DNA of 64,000 bases from Panicum virgatum (GCF_016808335.1 NC_053149.1:38704118-38768117), one strand, 5' to 3'. Positions 10,194 to 20,970 are shown, counted from the first letter of the stretch. Translations and numbers: made by a program. Notes: a model not told the origin generated them from the sequence alone.

Positions 10194-13100
10194 TCAAGCC
10201 CAGTGCTCTAAAGGTGGAATTTCATCCTCATTGTCATCGCCTAATTGTAATCGCTCAAGTAATTCTAGGTCCTTCGCATTACGAACCTCCTCATTAGCAT
10301 CCTCGTCATCAACCATTTCATCATCGTGTACTTCCATTTCGATCACTCCGGTTAGGTCTATCTCAAAATGTACTTCAAGCCCATCTTCTTGAAAGAACTC
10401 CCCGTCATATGTGTTTGGGTCTATGTTGTAATCCTCATTATTTGGAATAGGTACTTTACCGTGTGGTGATACCTTGTACACCACGTCCCAACCCGTAAGC
10501 CGATCGTCGATTTTGCACGGATATGAGAGATAATAAACTTGCGTGGCTTGTTGAGCCACAATATAGACATCGTCTCCTGGATACACTGATGACTGGCGAA
10601 TTTCGACTAGGCTGAGATGAGGGGTCCGTCGCACTTCATTAGGATCAAACCAATGGCATTTGAATATGACAGGCTTAAGAGGTTTGCAACCATGAAATGT
10701 GAGTTCATAGATTTCTTCAATTATGCCATAATACTCGACCCCATCAAGGGCTGTCGTACAAACTCCGGAATTTGTGGTTCTTCGATTAGGCCGACTCTGC
10801 TCGTGGTTTTTTGTGTGAAAGCGATATCCATTGACATCATAACCGGAGTATGACAAGACCCTATAGGCACAACTATTGGCAACTTGTCTCAACTCGGGAC
10901 ACATAAACGCATCATTTTGGGCCTGCAGGTAGAAGCATGATGGTTTGTTATACTATTCGCACAGACAAGAAACTTCAAATGTCTAACAAGTATGAGGATT
11001 TGTTATACCTTGTGCTTGAACCAAGAAATGAAATCGGGGGCTCTTTGTCCCGCACCGGACTTAAGAAGGGTGTCAACTTCGTGCGGGGTTGGAACTCTTC
11101 GGCAACGCTAGAATTGTTGAGTAAATTCCCTATATAAATGAGAGGTAAAGGGGGTTGGATGCAGAATAGTTAATACTCGAGGAAATAATTTGTTGAGAAC
11201 TTACTGTATGTACGGCTCGACTTCCACTAGGTTGGTCAACACATACATCATGATAGTGCGCAACTCTTCATTGAGCAAGGCCTTAGGAGTCACACCACTT
11301 GCACTTCCAAGTTGCCCTTTGAATAGGCTGAGGTTCGTTTCATTTTCGGCTTCATTGTAACGAGTGGGTGGATTGTGCACACTTGGAAGGGTTTCACTAT
11401 AGTATTTTGTTGTGTAGTTGGAGACCTCATCCAGAATGTATGCTTCTGCAATGGAAGCTTCTATTTTGCATTTATTTTTGCATTTGGTTCGAAGGATTTT
11501 TTGTTGTCTCTCAATCGAGTAGCACCAACGTCCCTGAATAGGCCCCCCCATCCGTGCCTCATACGGGAGGTGCAAAATCATATGCTGCATCGGATTGAAA
11601 AAGCCGGGTGGAAAGATTTTCTCCAACTTACAAAGCAACACAGGGGCCAATTTTTCCATTTGTTCAACTACAGCCCGAGACAACTCCTTAGCACATAGCT
11701 GGCGGAAGAAATTGCTTAAGTCTGCCAGCACTTACCAGACATGGTCAGGGAGATAGCCTCGAACCATCACTGGAAGAAGCCGCTCAATCCATATGTGGTA
11801 GTCATGACTCTTCAGCCCATTGATTCGCATAGTAGATAAGTTCACCCCTCTCCTTAGATTTGCTGCATACCCATCGGGGAACATTAAAGTCTGGAACCAT
11901 TCTAGTACTTCTTTCCTTTGGTGCTTCTTCAGGACGAATTCAGCTGCAGGCTTTTTCCATTTTTTACCATCTTTGGGTGGCGGAATATTCAGTTTTGGTC
12001 TATCGCATAAACTAGCTTGATGCACTCGGGCCTTAACATTGTCCTTTGTTTTATCAAGAATGTTCATGATTGTACCCCAGAGTGCCTCAGCAATATTTTT
12101 TTCCGAGTGCATCATATCAATGTTATGAGGAAGAAGAAGATCATCCATGTAGATGAGCCTCCATAGGCCCGACTTCTGAGTCCAGGCATGTTCTTCGCCA
12201 TAACCCGCAAAACCACCACCTTCTTTAACCCTCAGCGACTGTAACCACTCACGGACCGCGACACCTGACATCATCTGTGGTTGAGGTTCATCAACCACGA
12301 CACCTTTCGTAAAGTTCTTGATGTCACATCGGAATGGATGGTCAATAGGGAGGAATTGTCGGTGCTTGTCGAACGAAGAATACTTGCCACCCATCGCCAA
12401 CCAGATGAACCTCATAGCTGCCTTGCATACTGGGCAAGGGAACTTCCCGTGCACACACCAGCCGCAGAATATCGCATACGCTGGCAAGTCATGCAGGGAG
12501 TACATGTACCACACTCGCATTTTGAAGTTTGTCTTTGTAGCTCGGTCATATGTCCATACACCTTCCTCCCAAGTATGGAGCAAATCATCAATAAGAGGCT
12601 CCATATACACACTCATATTATCCCCCGGATATCCAGGAATTATCAACGACAAGAATATGTTCTGCCGTTGAAAGATAACTCCAGGGGGGAAGTTGAGGGG
12701 GATAACAAACACGGGCCAACAATTGTACGGGGCAGCCGTCATTCCATAAGGATTGAATCCTTCTGTTGCCAATGCAACACGTACATTTCGAGCCTCCAGA
12801 GCTTTCATTGTGTGACGCCTGTCAAAATGTTTCCATGCTTCACCATCAGATGGATGTATCATCTTCTCAGGACGGTAGCGTTTGCCGTTTTTGTGCCATC
12901 TCATCTGTTGTGCTGAATCCTCGGTCATGAATAGACGTTGGATTCTCGGTATGAATGGAAGGTACCGTACGATTTTCACGGGGATTTTGAGCTGTTTCTT
13001 TTGACCATCACCAGAATCTACCTCCAGCCACCGAGATGATTTACATTTTGTACAGTAATTTGCGTCTGCATATTCTTTCCTAAACAATATGAATCCCTTC

Positions 13101-13729
13101 GGACAAGCATGTATCTTCTCATATGGCATCTTAAGACTACGAAGAAGTTTTTGTGCCTCGTACATGCTCTTTGGAAGAATGTGTCCTTCCGGAAGCAGAC
13201 TACCAAAAACCGTCAACATTTTGTCGAAACCATCTCGACTAATGCCACACTCAGACTTTAGGGCCAGTACGTGTGCAATAGCATCGAACTGAGAAACATT
13301 GGTATGCTGGTGAAGTGGTTTCTGTGCCGCAAACAATATGTTGTAATACTGCTTTGCCATAGGCTCTAGCGGTTCCTCTCTAGGTCCTTCTTCGAAGTGT
13401 GCTTCATGAAAGTCAGCTAACATGTCTACGCAACCGGCATCAGCATCATAATCATCGATGCGTTGTCGGACTACCTCTTCTCTAGCACGATGGGCTTCAC
13501 CATGGCAGATCCACCAGGTATAGTTTTCCACAAACCCATTTGTGATAATATGTTTACCCATAGTGAGTTGTGATTGATGTATCCTATTTTGACACTTGGT
13601 GCATGGACACGGCATTCTACTCTGTCCTCTATCAAATGCCTTTTCCAAAAAGTCATTGACCTTTAGAGCAAACTCAATATACTCTTGTTCGCTCTGCCAG
13701 CCCTTGTACATCCACTCACGGTCATCCAT
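10194..13729 (-). pseudogene. TNP2-type CACTA transposase, 3 exons, two in-frame stops
   Basis: Exons 13729-11205, 11129-11009 and 10922-10194 join in frame across GT-AG introns of 75 and 86 bp, encoding about 1,125 codons, a usual length. The domain order is: transposase-associated (PF13963, residues about 1-80, starting MDDREWMYKGW, with a CPCTKC cluster), Transposase_21/TNP2 (PF02992, about 270-480), DUF4218 (PF13960, around 670-840), then DUF4216 (PF13952) in exon 3. It would cut and join the element ends. Defects are TAA at 11732-11734 immediately after PDHVW, and TAG at 11108-11110 in exon 2. The normally conserved ATDGFNP motif reads ATEGFNP. Start: the first ATG, at the usual family N-terminus. 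Confidence 0.93.
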
Positions 13730-14640
13730 CCTTTAACATACGAGCAAGAAATTTAAAAATCGATTTCATATACACGATATCTAACAAACTCTAATAGGTG
13801 AAGATAGGTCCTAATCCCACCCGATGATGCGTAGATATGGTTGGTTCCCATGATCCACTCCTAGCCGAGACAGAATTTCAGCAGCACATCCCCGCTGCTC
13901 TCCAAATACACATCCTGTCAAAGAGATTGTGTATCCGGAGAATAACAGGGAGGTGATGCCGAAACTCTAGCCCGGATTGGAGTTGACCATGAAAACTAAC
14001 CATATCTACGCACCCTTGGGCTGTCCAAATGACGTGGACAATTCAAAACACATACGGTTCCATATATGCAAAGAGCTGCATATTTCGAACCGTATCTCTT
14101 TCGAACGGGAGACGCCTAGGTTACGTGAAGCACAAACAAGATAAGTAAATGAAAGTCTGTGATGACTCACCTAACTGTCATGCAAAGTGACGAGTCAAGA
14201 ACGGTGCCACAACCTCTCCTAAAAAAACTACATAGTATCAATAATTGAACATTTCAGTTTCAAATTCTGCAAAAATAAAATAGCACAGTGGTCGACAACC
14301 AACAAACATGCCTCAGATATGTTCCCATTCATTTGACCTAATCATCGCATTCGAGTTGTTGCTTGGGCATGGATGTGTCACATGGTTTCATGACAACCAT
14401 GATAAGCATATCCATAGAACAGAAATAACACACTTCGACTAACACTTATGTTCAAGCTCAAGGTCAATATATATATAGCATATATCATCACAGGCAATAC
14501 AATTTTCTATCCAAAATACTCTCGAGCAGTGGCGAGAGCGGCAAAGTGAGATACAACTACCTACCAACCTAAAATAAAATTACAAATTACTTCAATAAAA
14601 TATTAATTTCTATCATAGAAAATATCACAAATTTGTAACT
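13730..14640. other. CACTA 5' non-coding region upstream of the transposase
   Basis: AT-rich, with no long frame and no protein match. It lies directly upstream of the TNP2 start and so probably holds its leader and promoter, but no individual box is convincing. Confidence 0.5.
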
Positions 14641-14689
14641 AATTTCTAATTTAAATGAACAAAGAGAGAGGGGTTGAGAATGCACTCAC

Positions 14690-15180
14690 AGAGGGCGCCG
14701 ACGGCCGGCCGGGACGGGGCAGGGCAGCGGCACGGCCGGGATGGGGCAAGGCAGTAGGGGCCGTGCCGGGACGGGGCTGTGGCAGGGGGGCCGCGCCGGG
14801 GAGAGGCGCACCGGGGCGGGGCCGCGCCGGGCCGGGGCCGCGCCGGGGGGCGCCGGGGCGGGGTGGCGGCGGGCAGGGTCCGTGCCGAGAGTCCACGCCA
14901 GGTCGGGGTGGCGGCGGGGCGGGGCCGCGCCGGGTGGCCGCCCTGCGGGCCGCGGCGTCGGGGCGGGGCCGCGGTGGAGCGTCGGGGAGGGGGCGTCGGA
15001 GCGGCGACATCAGGGCGGGGACGACGAGTCGGGGCGGGCCGTTGCGGCGCGTCAGGGTGGGGCGTCACGTCGGGCCGGGGGAGTCACGTCGGGCTGCGGC
15101 GGTGCGTCGGGGCGGGGAGTCACGTCGGGGCGGGGCCGCGGTGGCGCGTCGCGGCAGGGGCGGCGGGGCGACACCGGTGA
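14690..15180. repeat. Extremely G-rich block inside the CACTA element
   Basis: About 490 bp in which the plus strand is dominated by runs of 3-6 G separated by short C/A/T phrases, with recurring GGGGCGGGGCCGCG-like units. Frames of 119-189 codons exist on both strands but are Gly/Arg/Pro/Ala simple sequence. The strand asymmetry would permit G-quadruplexes on the plus strand, which is the non-coding strand for the element genes. Confidence 0.85.
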
Positions 15181-15224
15181 GAGTGAGAGAGAGAGAGAGT
15201 GAGTGGGAGAGGCGCGCCGTGTGA

Positions 15225-15320
15225 GAAGTGTAGGAGACTTCGTCGTGTGCCAGATCCAGGGCACATGGCAAAGTAATGAGTTCGCCGTGTGCCAGATCCC
15301 AGGCACACGGTGAACACGCA
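15225..15320. repeat. Internal pair of GTGTGCC/GGCACA hairpin units
   Basis: Two facing pairs, CGTCGTGTGCCAGATCC...GGGCACATGGC and GCCGTGTGCCAGATCCC...GGCACACGG, of the same type as the subterminal arrays but more than 800 bp from the element's right array. Confidence 0.85.
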
Positions 15321-16140
15321 TTTCTATATTTCATGTGAATGAAACTTATATTCTTTTAAATTTTTCTATGTCATTTTTGAAATTTGTTTTGAAATTGAAA
15401 ACAAGACCTTAAAGTTCACCGAAGAACATGAATATAATTTTTTCACTCATGTTAAATCATTATTTCATGTACTAATAGTTCAAATTCAATTTATATCAAT
15501 TAAAGTTGTATAAATGTAGTTAATACGTTAAAATTATCAAACGGATCCAAAAAAAATGCAAAAAATTAACATGAAGTCATTTATGTTCTCTATTGCCTAT
15601 ATAAAAAGTGTAGAAACCAAATTCAAATTTGAACGTGTTTGCCCCTACAAACTTAACCGTGTTCTTCTCCGTTACCCAGATCTTCTTCGGGAAAGTTTGA
15701 GTTTATAAGCAGCGTACGTGACAAACACGTGCAGAACTCCCTCAATTTTTTACCATAGATTCTATGTATGATAGCATAAGAAATTGACAAATCCCATAAT
15801 TTTCAGACTTCGTTTGAATTTTTTAAAATTTTACAACTATTCGGTTCTACGTTCACGAGAACTTTTTGTGAACACCATTTTCGAAATGACAATGTCAAGT
15901 ACCACATGAGCTCTTACTGTGCACTCAGAAACACGAATATCATTTTTCTAAGAAATTTCTTCTATTATTTTATGTACTTGCAGTTCAAATTTTGACTCAT
16001 CCGAAAAATTCGTTTAATAGATACACAATTTTTATATATAGTGAACATTACGACAAAAATAACAAACTTTAATACAGAGTACCAAGCAATGTCTCTGCAG
16101 TGTAGAAAAAGTTCCGAGTTTGAAAATTCAAAATTTTCAA
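15321..16140. other. AT-rich non-coding part of the CACTA element
   Basis: No frame above 70 codons and no recognisable motif or internal repeat. It separates the internal hairpin pair from the right subterminal array. Confidence 0.6.
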
Positions 16141-16640
16141 ACTGTTTGTCGTGTGCCAAGAAAAAGCACACGGCGAAGTGTATTGTTTGCCGTGTGCCAA
16201 GCTATAGCACACGGCGAAGTTGAGCGCCGTCAACCTCCGTCGCCCCTCCGTCCACCTCTGTTCGCCACCTTTGCACGTGAGTGGCACGTGAACGAGGTTT
16301 GCCGTGTGTTTTGACTGTGGCACACGGCAAAGTTGAGCGCCCGTCAACCTCCGTCGCCCCTCCGTCCACCTCCGTTCGCCAGTCCACACGTGAGTGTCAC
16401 GTGCACGAGGTTTGCCGTGTGTTTTGAGGACGGCACACGGCAAAGATGGTAATATGCCGTGTGTTTTATTTTTGCCGTGTGTTCCTGGGTCTTGCACACA
16501 CGGCATATTAGCCATTTGTGGCACGTGAACGAGGTGTGCGTGTGGTTTGCCGTGTATTTTATTTTGGGCACACGGCAAAGTGACTGTTTGCCGTGTGCCC
16601 GTGTTTTAGCACACGGCAAACTATTTAGCACACGGCATAT
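16141..16640. repeat. Right subterminal repeat array of the CACTA element
   Basis: Many copies of TTTGCCGTGTGCC/TTTT and GGCACACGGCAAA in both orientations, plus a duplicated segment of about 105 bp (around 16215-16320 and 16330-16435) built on GCGCCCGTCAACCTCCGTCG-type wording. It faces the left array, as expected for binding sites at both ends. Confidence 0.9.
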
Positions 16641-16658
16641 TAGCCGTTTCCGGTAGTG

Positions 16659-16661
16659 TAC
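16659..16661. repeat. Target-site duplication, CACTA right (TAC)
   Basis: TAC directly follows the right terminus ...CCGGTAGTG and matches 6930-6932. Confidence 0.85.
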
Positions 16662-16740
16662 TGTTTCAGTGATAGCTACCATTAAAGTAAAGTTGGATTT
16701 GATCATCTATTATTTCTGTGGAGGCTCGATTATGTGCTTG

Positions 16741-16758
16741 TAACACTGGTGTGTTCAA
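16741..16758. repeat. LINE target-site duplication, left copy
   Basis: TAACACTGGTGTGTTCAA; matches 17355-17372 except A/G at the fifth base. Confidence 0.88.
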
Positions 16759-17354
16759 CAATAACAAACAACAACAACAACAACATAGCCTTTTGTCCCA
16801 AGCGAGTTGGGGTAGGTTAGAGATGAAACCCAAAAGACATAAAGGTTGGTTCAGGAACATTGATAGCTAGTCTCCAAGCGCTCATATCTAAAGTTAATTC
16901 CTCAGAGATATCCCAATCTTTAAGGTCTCTTTTAACCGACTAGTCCCAAGTCAGTTTAGGTCTACCTCTACCCCTCTTTACCTTATCAACACGCTTTAGC
17001 ACCCCACTACGCACCGGCGCCTCTGGAGGCCTCAGTTGGACATGTCCAAACCATCTCAACTGATGTTGGGTAAGTTTCTCCTCAATTGGTGTCACCCAAC
17101 CCTTTCCCGAATAACTTCGTTCCATACTCTATCCCTCCTTGTGTGACCGTAAAACCACCGTAACATCCGTATCTCTGCTACACTCAGTTGCTGGATATGT
17201 CGCTTTTTTGTAGGCCAATATTCAGCACCGTATAACATCGCCGGGCGAATCGCTGTCCTATAGAACTTACCTTTTAGCTTCTGTGGCACCCTCCTGTCAC
17301 AGAGGACACCAGAAGCTTAATGCCATTTCAACTAACCAGCTGAGATTTTATGCC
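16759..17354 (-). mobile_element. 5'-truncated LINE 3' end with an 18 bp target-site duplication
   Basis: The minus strand encodes the C-terminal part of a grass LINE-like protein: [20 protein letters not shown] and [14 protein letters not shown] (17289-17092), then LRWFGHVQLRPPEAPVRSG and RGRGRPKLTWD (17125-16940). A frame change and stops separate the parts. The 3' end carries a (TTG)n-like tail (16762-16785). TAACACTGGTGTGTTCAA at 16741-16758 and the same 18-mer with one mismatch at 17355-17372 flank it. That is a typical target-primed insertion that copied only the last 0.6 kb. Confidence 0.85.
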
Positions 17355-17372
17355 TAACGCTGGTGTGTTCAA
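17355..17372. repeat. LINE target-site duplication, right copy
   Basis: TAACGCTGGTGTGTTCAA; partner of 16741-16758. Confidence 0.88.
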
Positions 17373-17490
17373 AAATCTAAAATATGTAAAGATAGAAGTG
17401 ATCTATTGAATCATTGTGGGTGATTCTTGGCTGCATGAGTAAATTAAAAAACACGGAAAACTGGGCCACGTGTCAATAGTAATAAAAACA

Positions 17491-17640
17491 TATGTAAATA
17501 TAGTTTGCTCTGTGTTTCACAAACACACGGGCCGGGCATTAAAAATTGTACACGTGTTATCAAACTATGTAAATATAGTTTGCTCTGTGTTTCACAAACA
17601 CACGGGCCGGGCATTAAAAATTGTACACGTGTTATCAAAC
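17491..17640. repeat. Perfect tandem duplication of 75 bp
   Basis: 17491-17565 and 17566-17640 are identical over all 75 bases and contain CACGGGCCGGGC and ACACGTGT. Frames through the block are repeats of each other and non-coding. The identity indicates a recent duplication. Confidence 0.97.
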
Positions 17641-17690
17641 TATTTATCTACGCGTACAGTCTCTCGCATGTGTCTCATGTACAAAAGTCT

Positions 17691-17739
17691 AGACAGCTAA
17701 ATAAACGGCTCATACAATGAGTTTTCTATTTAGCTGTCT
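17691..17739. repeat. 13 bp perfect inverted repeat (hairpin)
   Basis: AGACAGCTAAATA at 17691-17703 is the exact reverse complement of TATTTAGCTGTCT at 17727-17739. The 23 nt loop itself contains CTCAT...ATGAG. It could be the tip of a small inverted-repeat element, but no target duplication is evident. Confidence 0.85.
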
Positions 17740-18963
17740 ACTAATTATTTAATTTACTATTTGACATATGAATCATGATGACCTAGTATATAATTTGGCT
17801 TTTATAGTCATTGTGTTGCTTACATCGAGAATACATGGAACTCCTTTCAAATTCCCCAAATTAGAGCATGAACAGCGAATCTAGGTCGGTCCTTCATTCT
17901 TTGGGCTGGAGCCTCCCAACTGGAAGCTACGCACGGAGGAGGTCACGTCTGCATCGCGGGTGGAGGTTGCCCCAGCTCGCCGGCCCGCGTCCGCCCTGCT
18001 TGCTAGTCCGCGCCCACCCTGCTCGCCGGTTCGCGCCGCCGGGGCTGGCCTGGAGTCGGCGACGCAGCAGCAGCAAGATGCCGCCACCCGGCGTCGACCC
18101 GGATGGCCGCGCGCACCCGGTGCTGGACCGGCCAGAGCGCGCGCGAGCATGGGGCGCAGCCAGCTGGAGAGGCTTCCGGCCACGCGAGGTGAGGGCCGGC
18201 CGGTGGGCTCGTGGGTCGTGACCAGGCGAGGGCGTGGCCGCCGCAGGGTCGGCGATGGCGCGGCGAGCCCGGGACAGATCCGGCCAGGCCGGCAGCGCGA
18301 GTCAGGTCGAGAGGGCGTGGCCACGGACGGCAAGTGCCGGCGGGACCGGCCGTTGCGGTGGCTGGCCGGGAGGCATGCGGAGGAGCTGCTCCGCCATGGT
18401 CGTCCAGGCTCGGTCGGGACAGCATCGGCTGCGGCCAGCGAGCGGCGGGGGCTTCCGGGGCAGCGGCGAGAAGGACGAGCGCGGCCGGGACGGCGTCGGC
18501 CGCGGCCGGCGAGCAGCGGCGCGGCGGGGGCTTCCAGGGCGGTGGCGAGAAGGACGAGCGCGGCCAGGACAGCGTCGGCCACGGCCGGCAAGCGGCGGCA
18601 CGGCCCTAGCTTCTGGTGCTGCGGCGAGGAGGACTAGCGCGGCCGCGACGGCGTCGGCAGCGGTCGGCGAGCGGGGGCGCGGCACGGGCTTCCGGCAGCG
18701 GTCGGCGAGCGGGGGTGCGGCGGCGAGGAGAGCGCGATCGTTTGCCGCTAAAATAGATTCTGCGCGCGCATCCGATCCTTGCGGCCGGCGACGACTCGCC
18801 TCCGCTCCTGCAGCGGTTCCTCGGAGCTGTAGACTTCCATCGGAGCACGCGCCCCCTCATTCAACGAAGGAGGCGACGGCAACTCTCTCTCTTCATTGAA
18901 TCGGCTGATGCAAATCGTATTTTGTTTTGTTTGATGCAAGTCAACGGCTCAGAGCGTTGTACA
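17740..18963. repeat. Unassigned segment with a GC-rich block of about 80 bp tandem units
   Basis: AT-rich to about 17860, then strongly GC-rich to about 18740. From about 18463 units of roughly 80 bp starting GGCGAGAAGGACGAGCGCGG recur at about 18463, 18543 and, more diverged, 18623. Frames of up to 236 codons are open on both strands but give only Ala/Arg/Pro/Gly repeats, so I do not call a gene. This may be a decayed GC-rich first exon or an LTR-like GC block. Confidence 0.6.
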
Positions 18964-19510
18964 TTTTTTTTTAGATAACGGATACAAGATCCGGCCAATT
19001 ATTACAACGTTCGAGTGTATAAACAACGGTCCAGCATAAGAACAACGAACTAAGGAAGCTTCCATCCACCATTGGTTTGTTATAAAGACATCATCTCTAT
19101 TCTTGTGCTCAACGATGAGATGAAGTTCTTGATGTGCCCCTCACGCTGTAGCTGCGCCTAGAAACATAGTCAATACGTTCCCCTAAAAATAACCTGTAGA
19201 ATCGAGTTATATTTAATTCTATCAAAGATTATATCATTGCGGGTTCTCCAGATAGCCCAGCATAAAGCAGCGACTCCAACCCAAATGAAGTTTCTAGACT
19301 TATTATTCTGATTAGAAAGCCAAGATCCAAACATATGTCTTATTGATCTAGGTTGGGGTAATCCCGTAGCCAGATACACCATCCTCCAAACCATTCTCGC
19401 ATAGTGGCAATCCAGGAACAAATGCTCGATAGGCTCAATTAAATTACAACCAACACATTTTTGTCATTCTTTTGGCACTCCTTAGCCTAACGAATTACTC
19501 CGCAAGCACA
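18964..19510 (-). mobile_element. 3' end of an L1-type LINE (zf-RVT region and poly-A tail)
   Basis: Minus-strand frame 19421-19170 reads LFLDCHYARMVWRMV followed by LCWAIWRTRNDIIFDR, the zinc-binding region (zf-RVT, PF13966) downstream of RT in plant L1-type LINEs. The strand ends in a run of nine A (T run at 18964-18972), the expected 3' tail. The part before LFLDCH is missing, and the LTR of the Athila-like element begins near 19510. It is probably the same LINE as 31075-33240, split by that element. Confidence 0.75.
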
Positions 19511-19514
19511 CAGA

Positions 19515-20957
19515 GACCGATTGTAACTTTCACCAGGGAGTATATCTGGGATATCTAATCCAAGGAATGGTAAAGCTTCGACCAAACTTAGAGATCTTCA
19601 ACCGGACACAACCAACAAGAAGAAGATAACGAGAAGAGGGCCTAACTCTAGATAACCTACTACTCTAACTAGTTAACGAGCTAACTACTGACTCGATTGC
19701 TTCGGCGGTTGGAAGATGAAGGACTTCAGAAAGGGATGAGAGGGGAGTCCAACGGCAACCTGCACTACTACTATGAAAACACCCGAACATGGTGGACTAC
19801 AAAGGATGGATAGAGCTGTCACCACCTACCGACTACCACAACGGTTCCGTGGGGTGGAACACAACCTACGGTAGCTACCAAGCATGGGCACCACGCCCAC
19901 AGTTCTCGAGCTACTTGTTACTACCGTGTACTTAGATAGAAAGCAACCTCAAACAAGCAGAACTTGCTACTTACGCAGACTCAGGATCCCGCAGATCAAA
20001 GTAAGTACTTAACAAGTAACTAAGACAGAAAGTAAAGCTAGCGAGAAACTGAAGTTGAGACAAGGAACTTACTCAAATAAATTCCTCTGAGGCAGATACA
20101 AAAGTGGAGTAAGACCGAGAGAACTCGAGTCCGCTCCTTTCAGCTTGGCTTTCACCAGAGCACTCACCTCACTCTCTTCCTACTCAACACAAGTGTACAA
20201 GAGACTCTCTTCTCTATAGAATGGTGTGTGTTACAAGAGGGGTATGGTGCTCTATTTATACTACTCTGAGGTCGGTACTGGGCTGAGCGTTAGTTGCACG
20301 CAGGTAAGTTCATTGAGCTTGTCTTTCACTCCAAGGGAGGGCAGTTGGGGCTGCCAGGTGGGGCCGGCCGGCCTCCCCTAGGCTGGCCGGCCTGGGGATG
20401 TGGCCGCGTGGCCACCACCTTTGCAGGGACACTCTGGATCTCCTCCTGGGGTCAGTAGCAGTTGCGTAGCTTCAACGGTGACGGTTAGAGGCCGGCCAGC
20501 CTCTCCTAGACCGGCCGGCCTGGCTCTGGCTCAGCTCAGGCTCCTGTTGCACCGACTTGTTCTCTAGGCCCAAATTGCATCACAAGTTGAGTTGGGCTCT
20601 AGTTCTTCGGGTTGTCACTGGATTTGGCCTCAACTATACTTGGTTCAAGCCTTTCGGTCTTATCTTGTGAATTTTGCCAAACCCATCTTGGTGTGACTCA
20701 CTCTTAGGCTCAGGCCACCCTCCATGAAGTTGCATAGTGATGTGCTGCAGGGGGAGGCCGGCCGGCCTGGCCTAGGCCGGCCGGCCTGGGGTTCACCCCT
20801 TTTTGGCCCAATTTTGCTCATGTTGATCCTGGCTTCAAACAATCACCAAAACTTGTGGAACTTGTTAATGTTAGTAAAAATTATAGTAATACGGTTCCAA
20901 AAGTATGAAATCCAAAGAAATGTTGGCGGTAAAAATCATCGAAATCGACTGCCAACA
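19515..20957 (-). repeat. 3' LTR of the Athila-like element (left border approximate)
   Basis: On the minus strand the LTR starts TGTTGGCAGTCG at 20957 directly after the polypurine tract. The other end is taken near 19515, where the plus strand reads TGTAACTTTCACC just after the LINE fragment; that border is a guess. A minus-strand TATAAATA box lies at 20253-20260. Several GGCCGGCC-rich palindromes occur at about 20370-20400, 20490-20520 and 20755-20795. Confidence 0.65.
20253..20260 (-). promoter_or_regulatory. Probable TATA box of the Athila-like LTR
   Basis: TATAAATA on the minus strand, about 700 bp inside the LTR, followed downstream by a plausible R region. Position and sequence only. 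Confidence 0.5.
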
Positions 20958-20970
20958 CACCCCCACACCT
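20958..20970 (-). other. Polypurine tract of the Athila-like element
   Basis: AGGTGTGGGGGTG on the minus strand immediately precedes the LTR start TGTTGGC; plus-strand DNA synthesis would be primed here. Confidence 0.7.

Larger units (their letters stand above)
6933..16658 (-). mobile_element. CACTA (En/Spm) DNA transposon, structurally complete, 9.7 kb
   Basis: The left end reads CACAACCGGAGAC and the right end, reverse-complemented, reads CACTACCGGAAAC: 11 of 13 bases match, and the right end has the canonical CACTA start. Both ends are flanked by the 3 bp duplication TAC (6930-6932 and 16659-16661), as expected of the superfamily. Subterminal arrays of GCCGTGTGCC follow each end. Inside, on the minus strand, lie a TNP2-type transposase gene and a second TnpA-like gene. 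Both contain stops and the left terminus has drifted to CACAA, so the copy is probably non-autonomous or immobile today. Confidence 0.95.

Noticed and set aside
12281..12916. 211-codon plus-strand open frame
   Set aside because: Antisense to the TNP2 domain of the CACTA transposase, which has strong family motifs.
14646..15224. Open frames of 119-189 codons on both strands
   Set aside because: They consist of Gly/Arg/Pro/Ala simple sequence from the G-rich block, with no start context or domain.
17881..18637. Overlapping frames of 225-236 codons, possible GC-rich gene
   Set aside because: Open on both strands at once because of tandem GC-rich units; no domain, and no splice or promoter signal that favours one.
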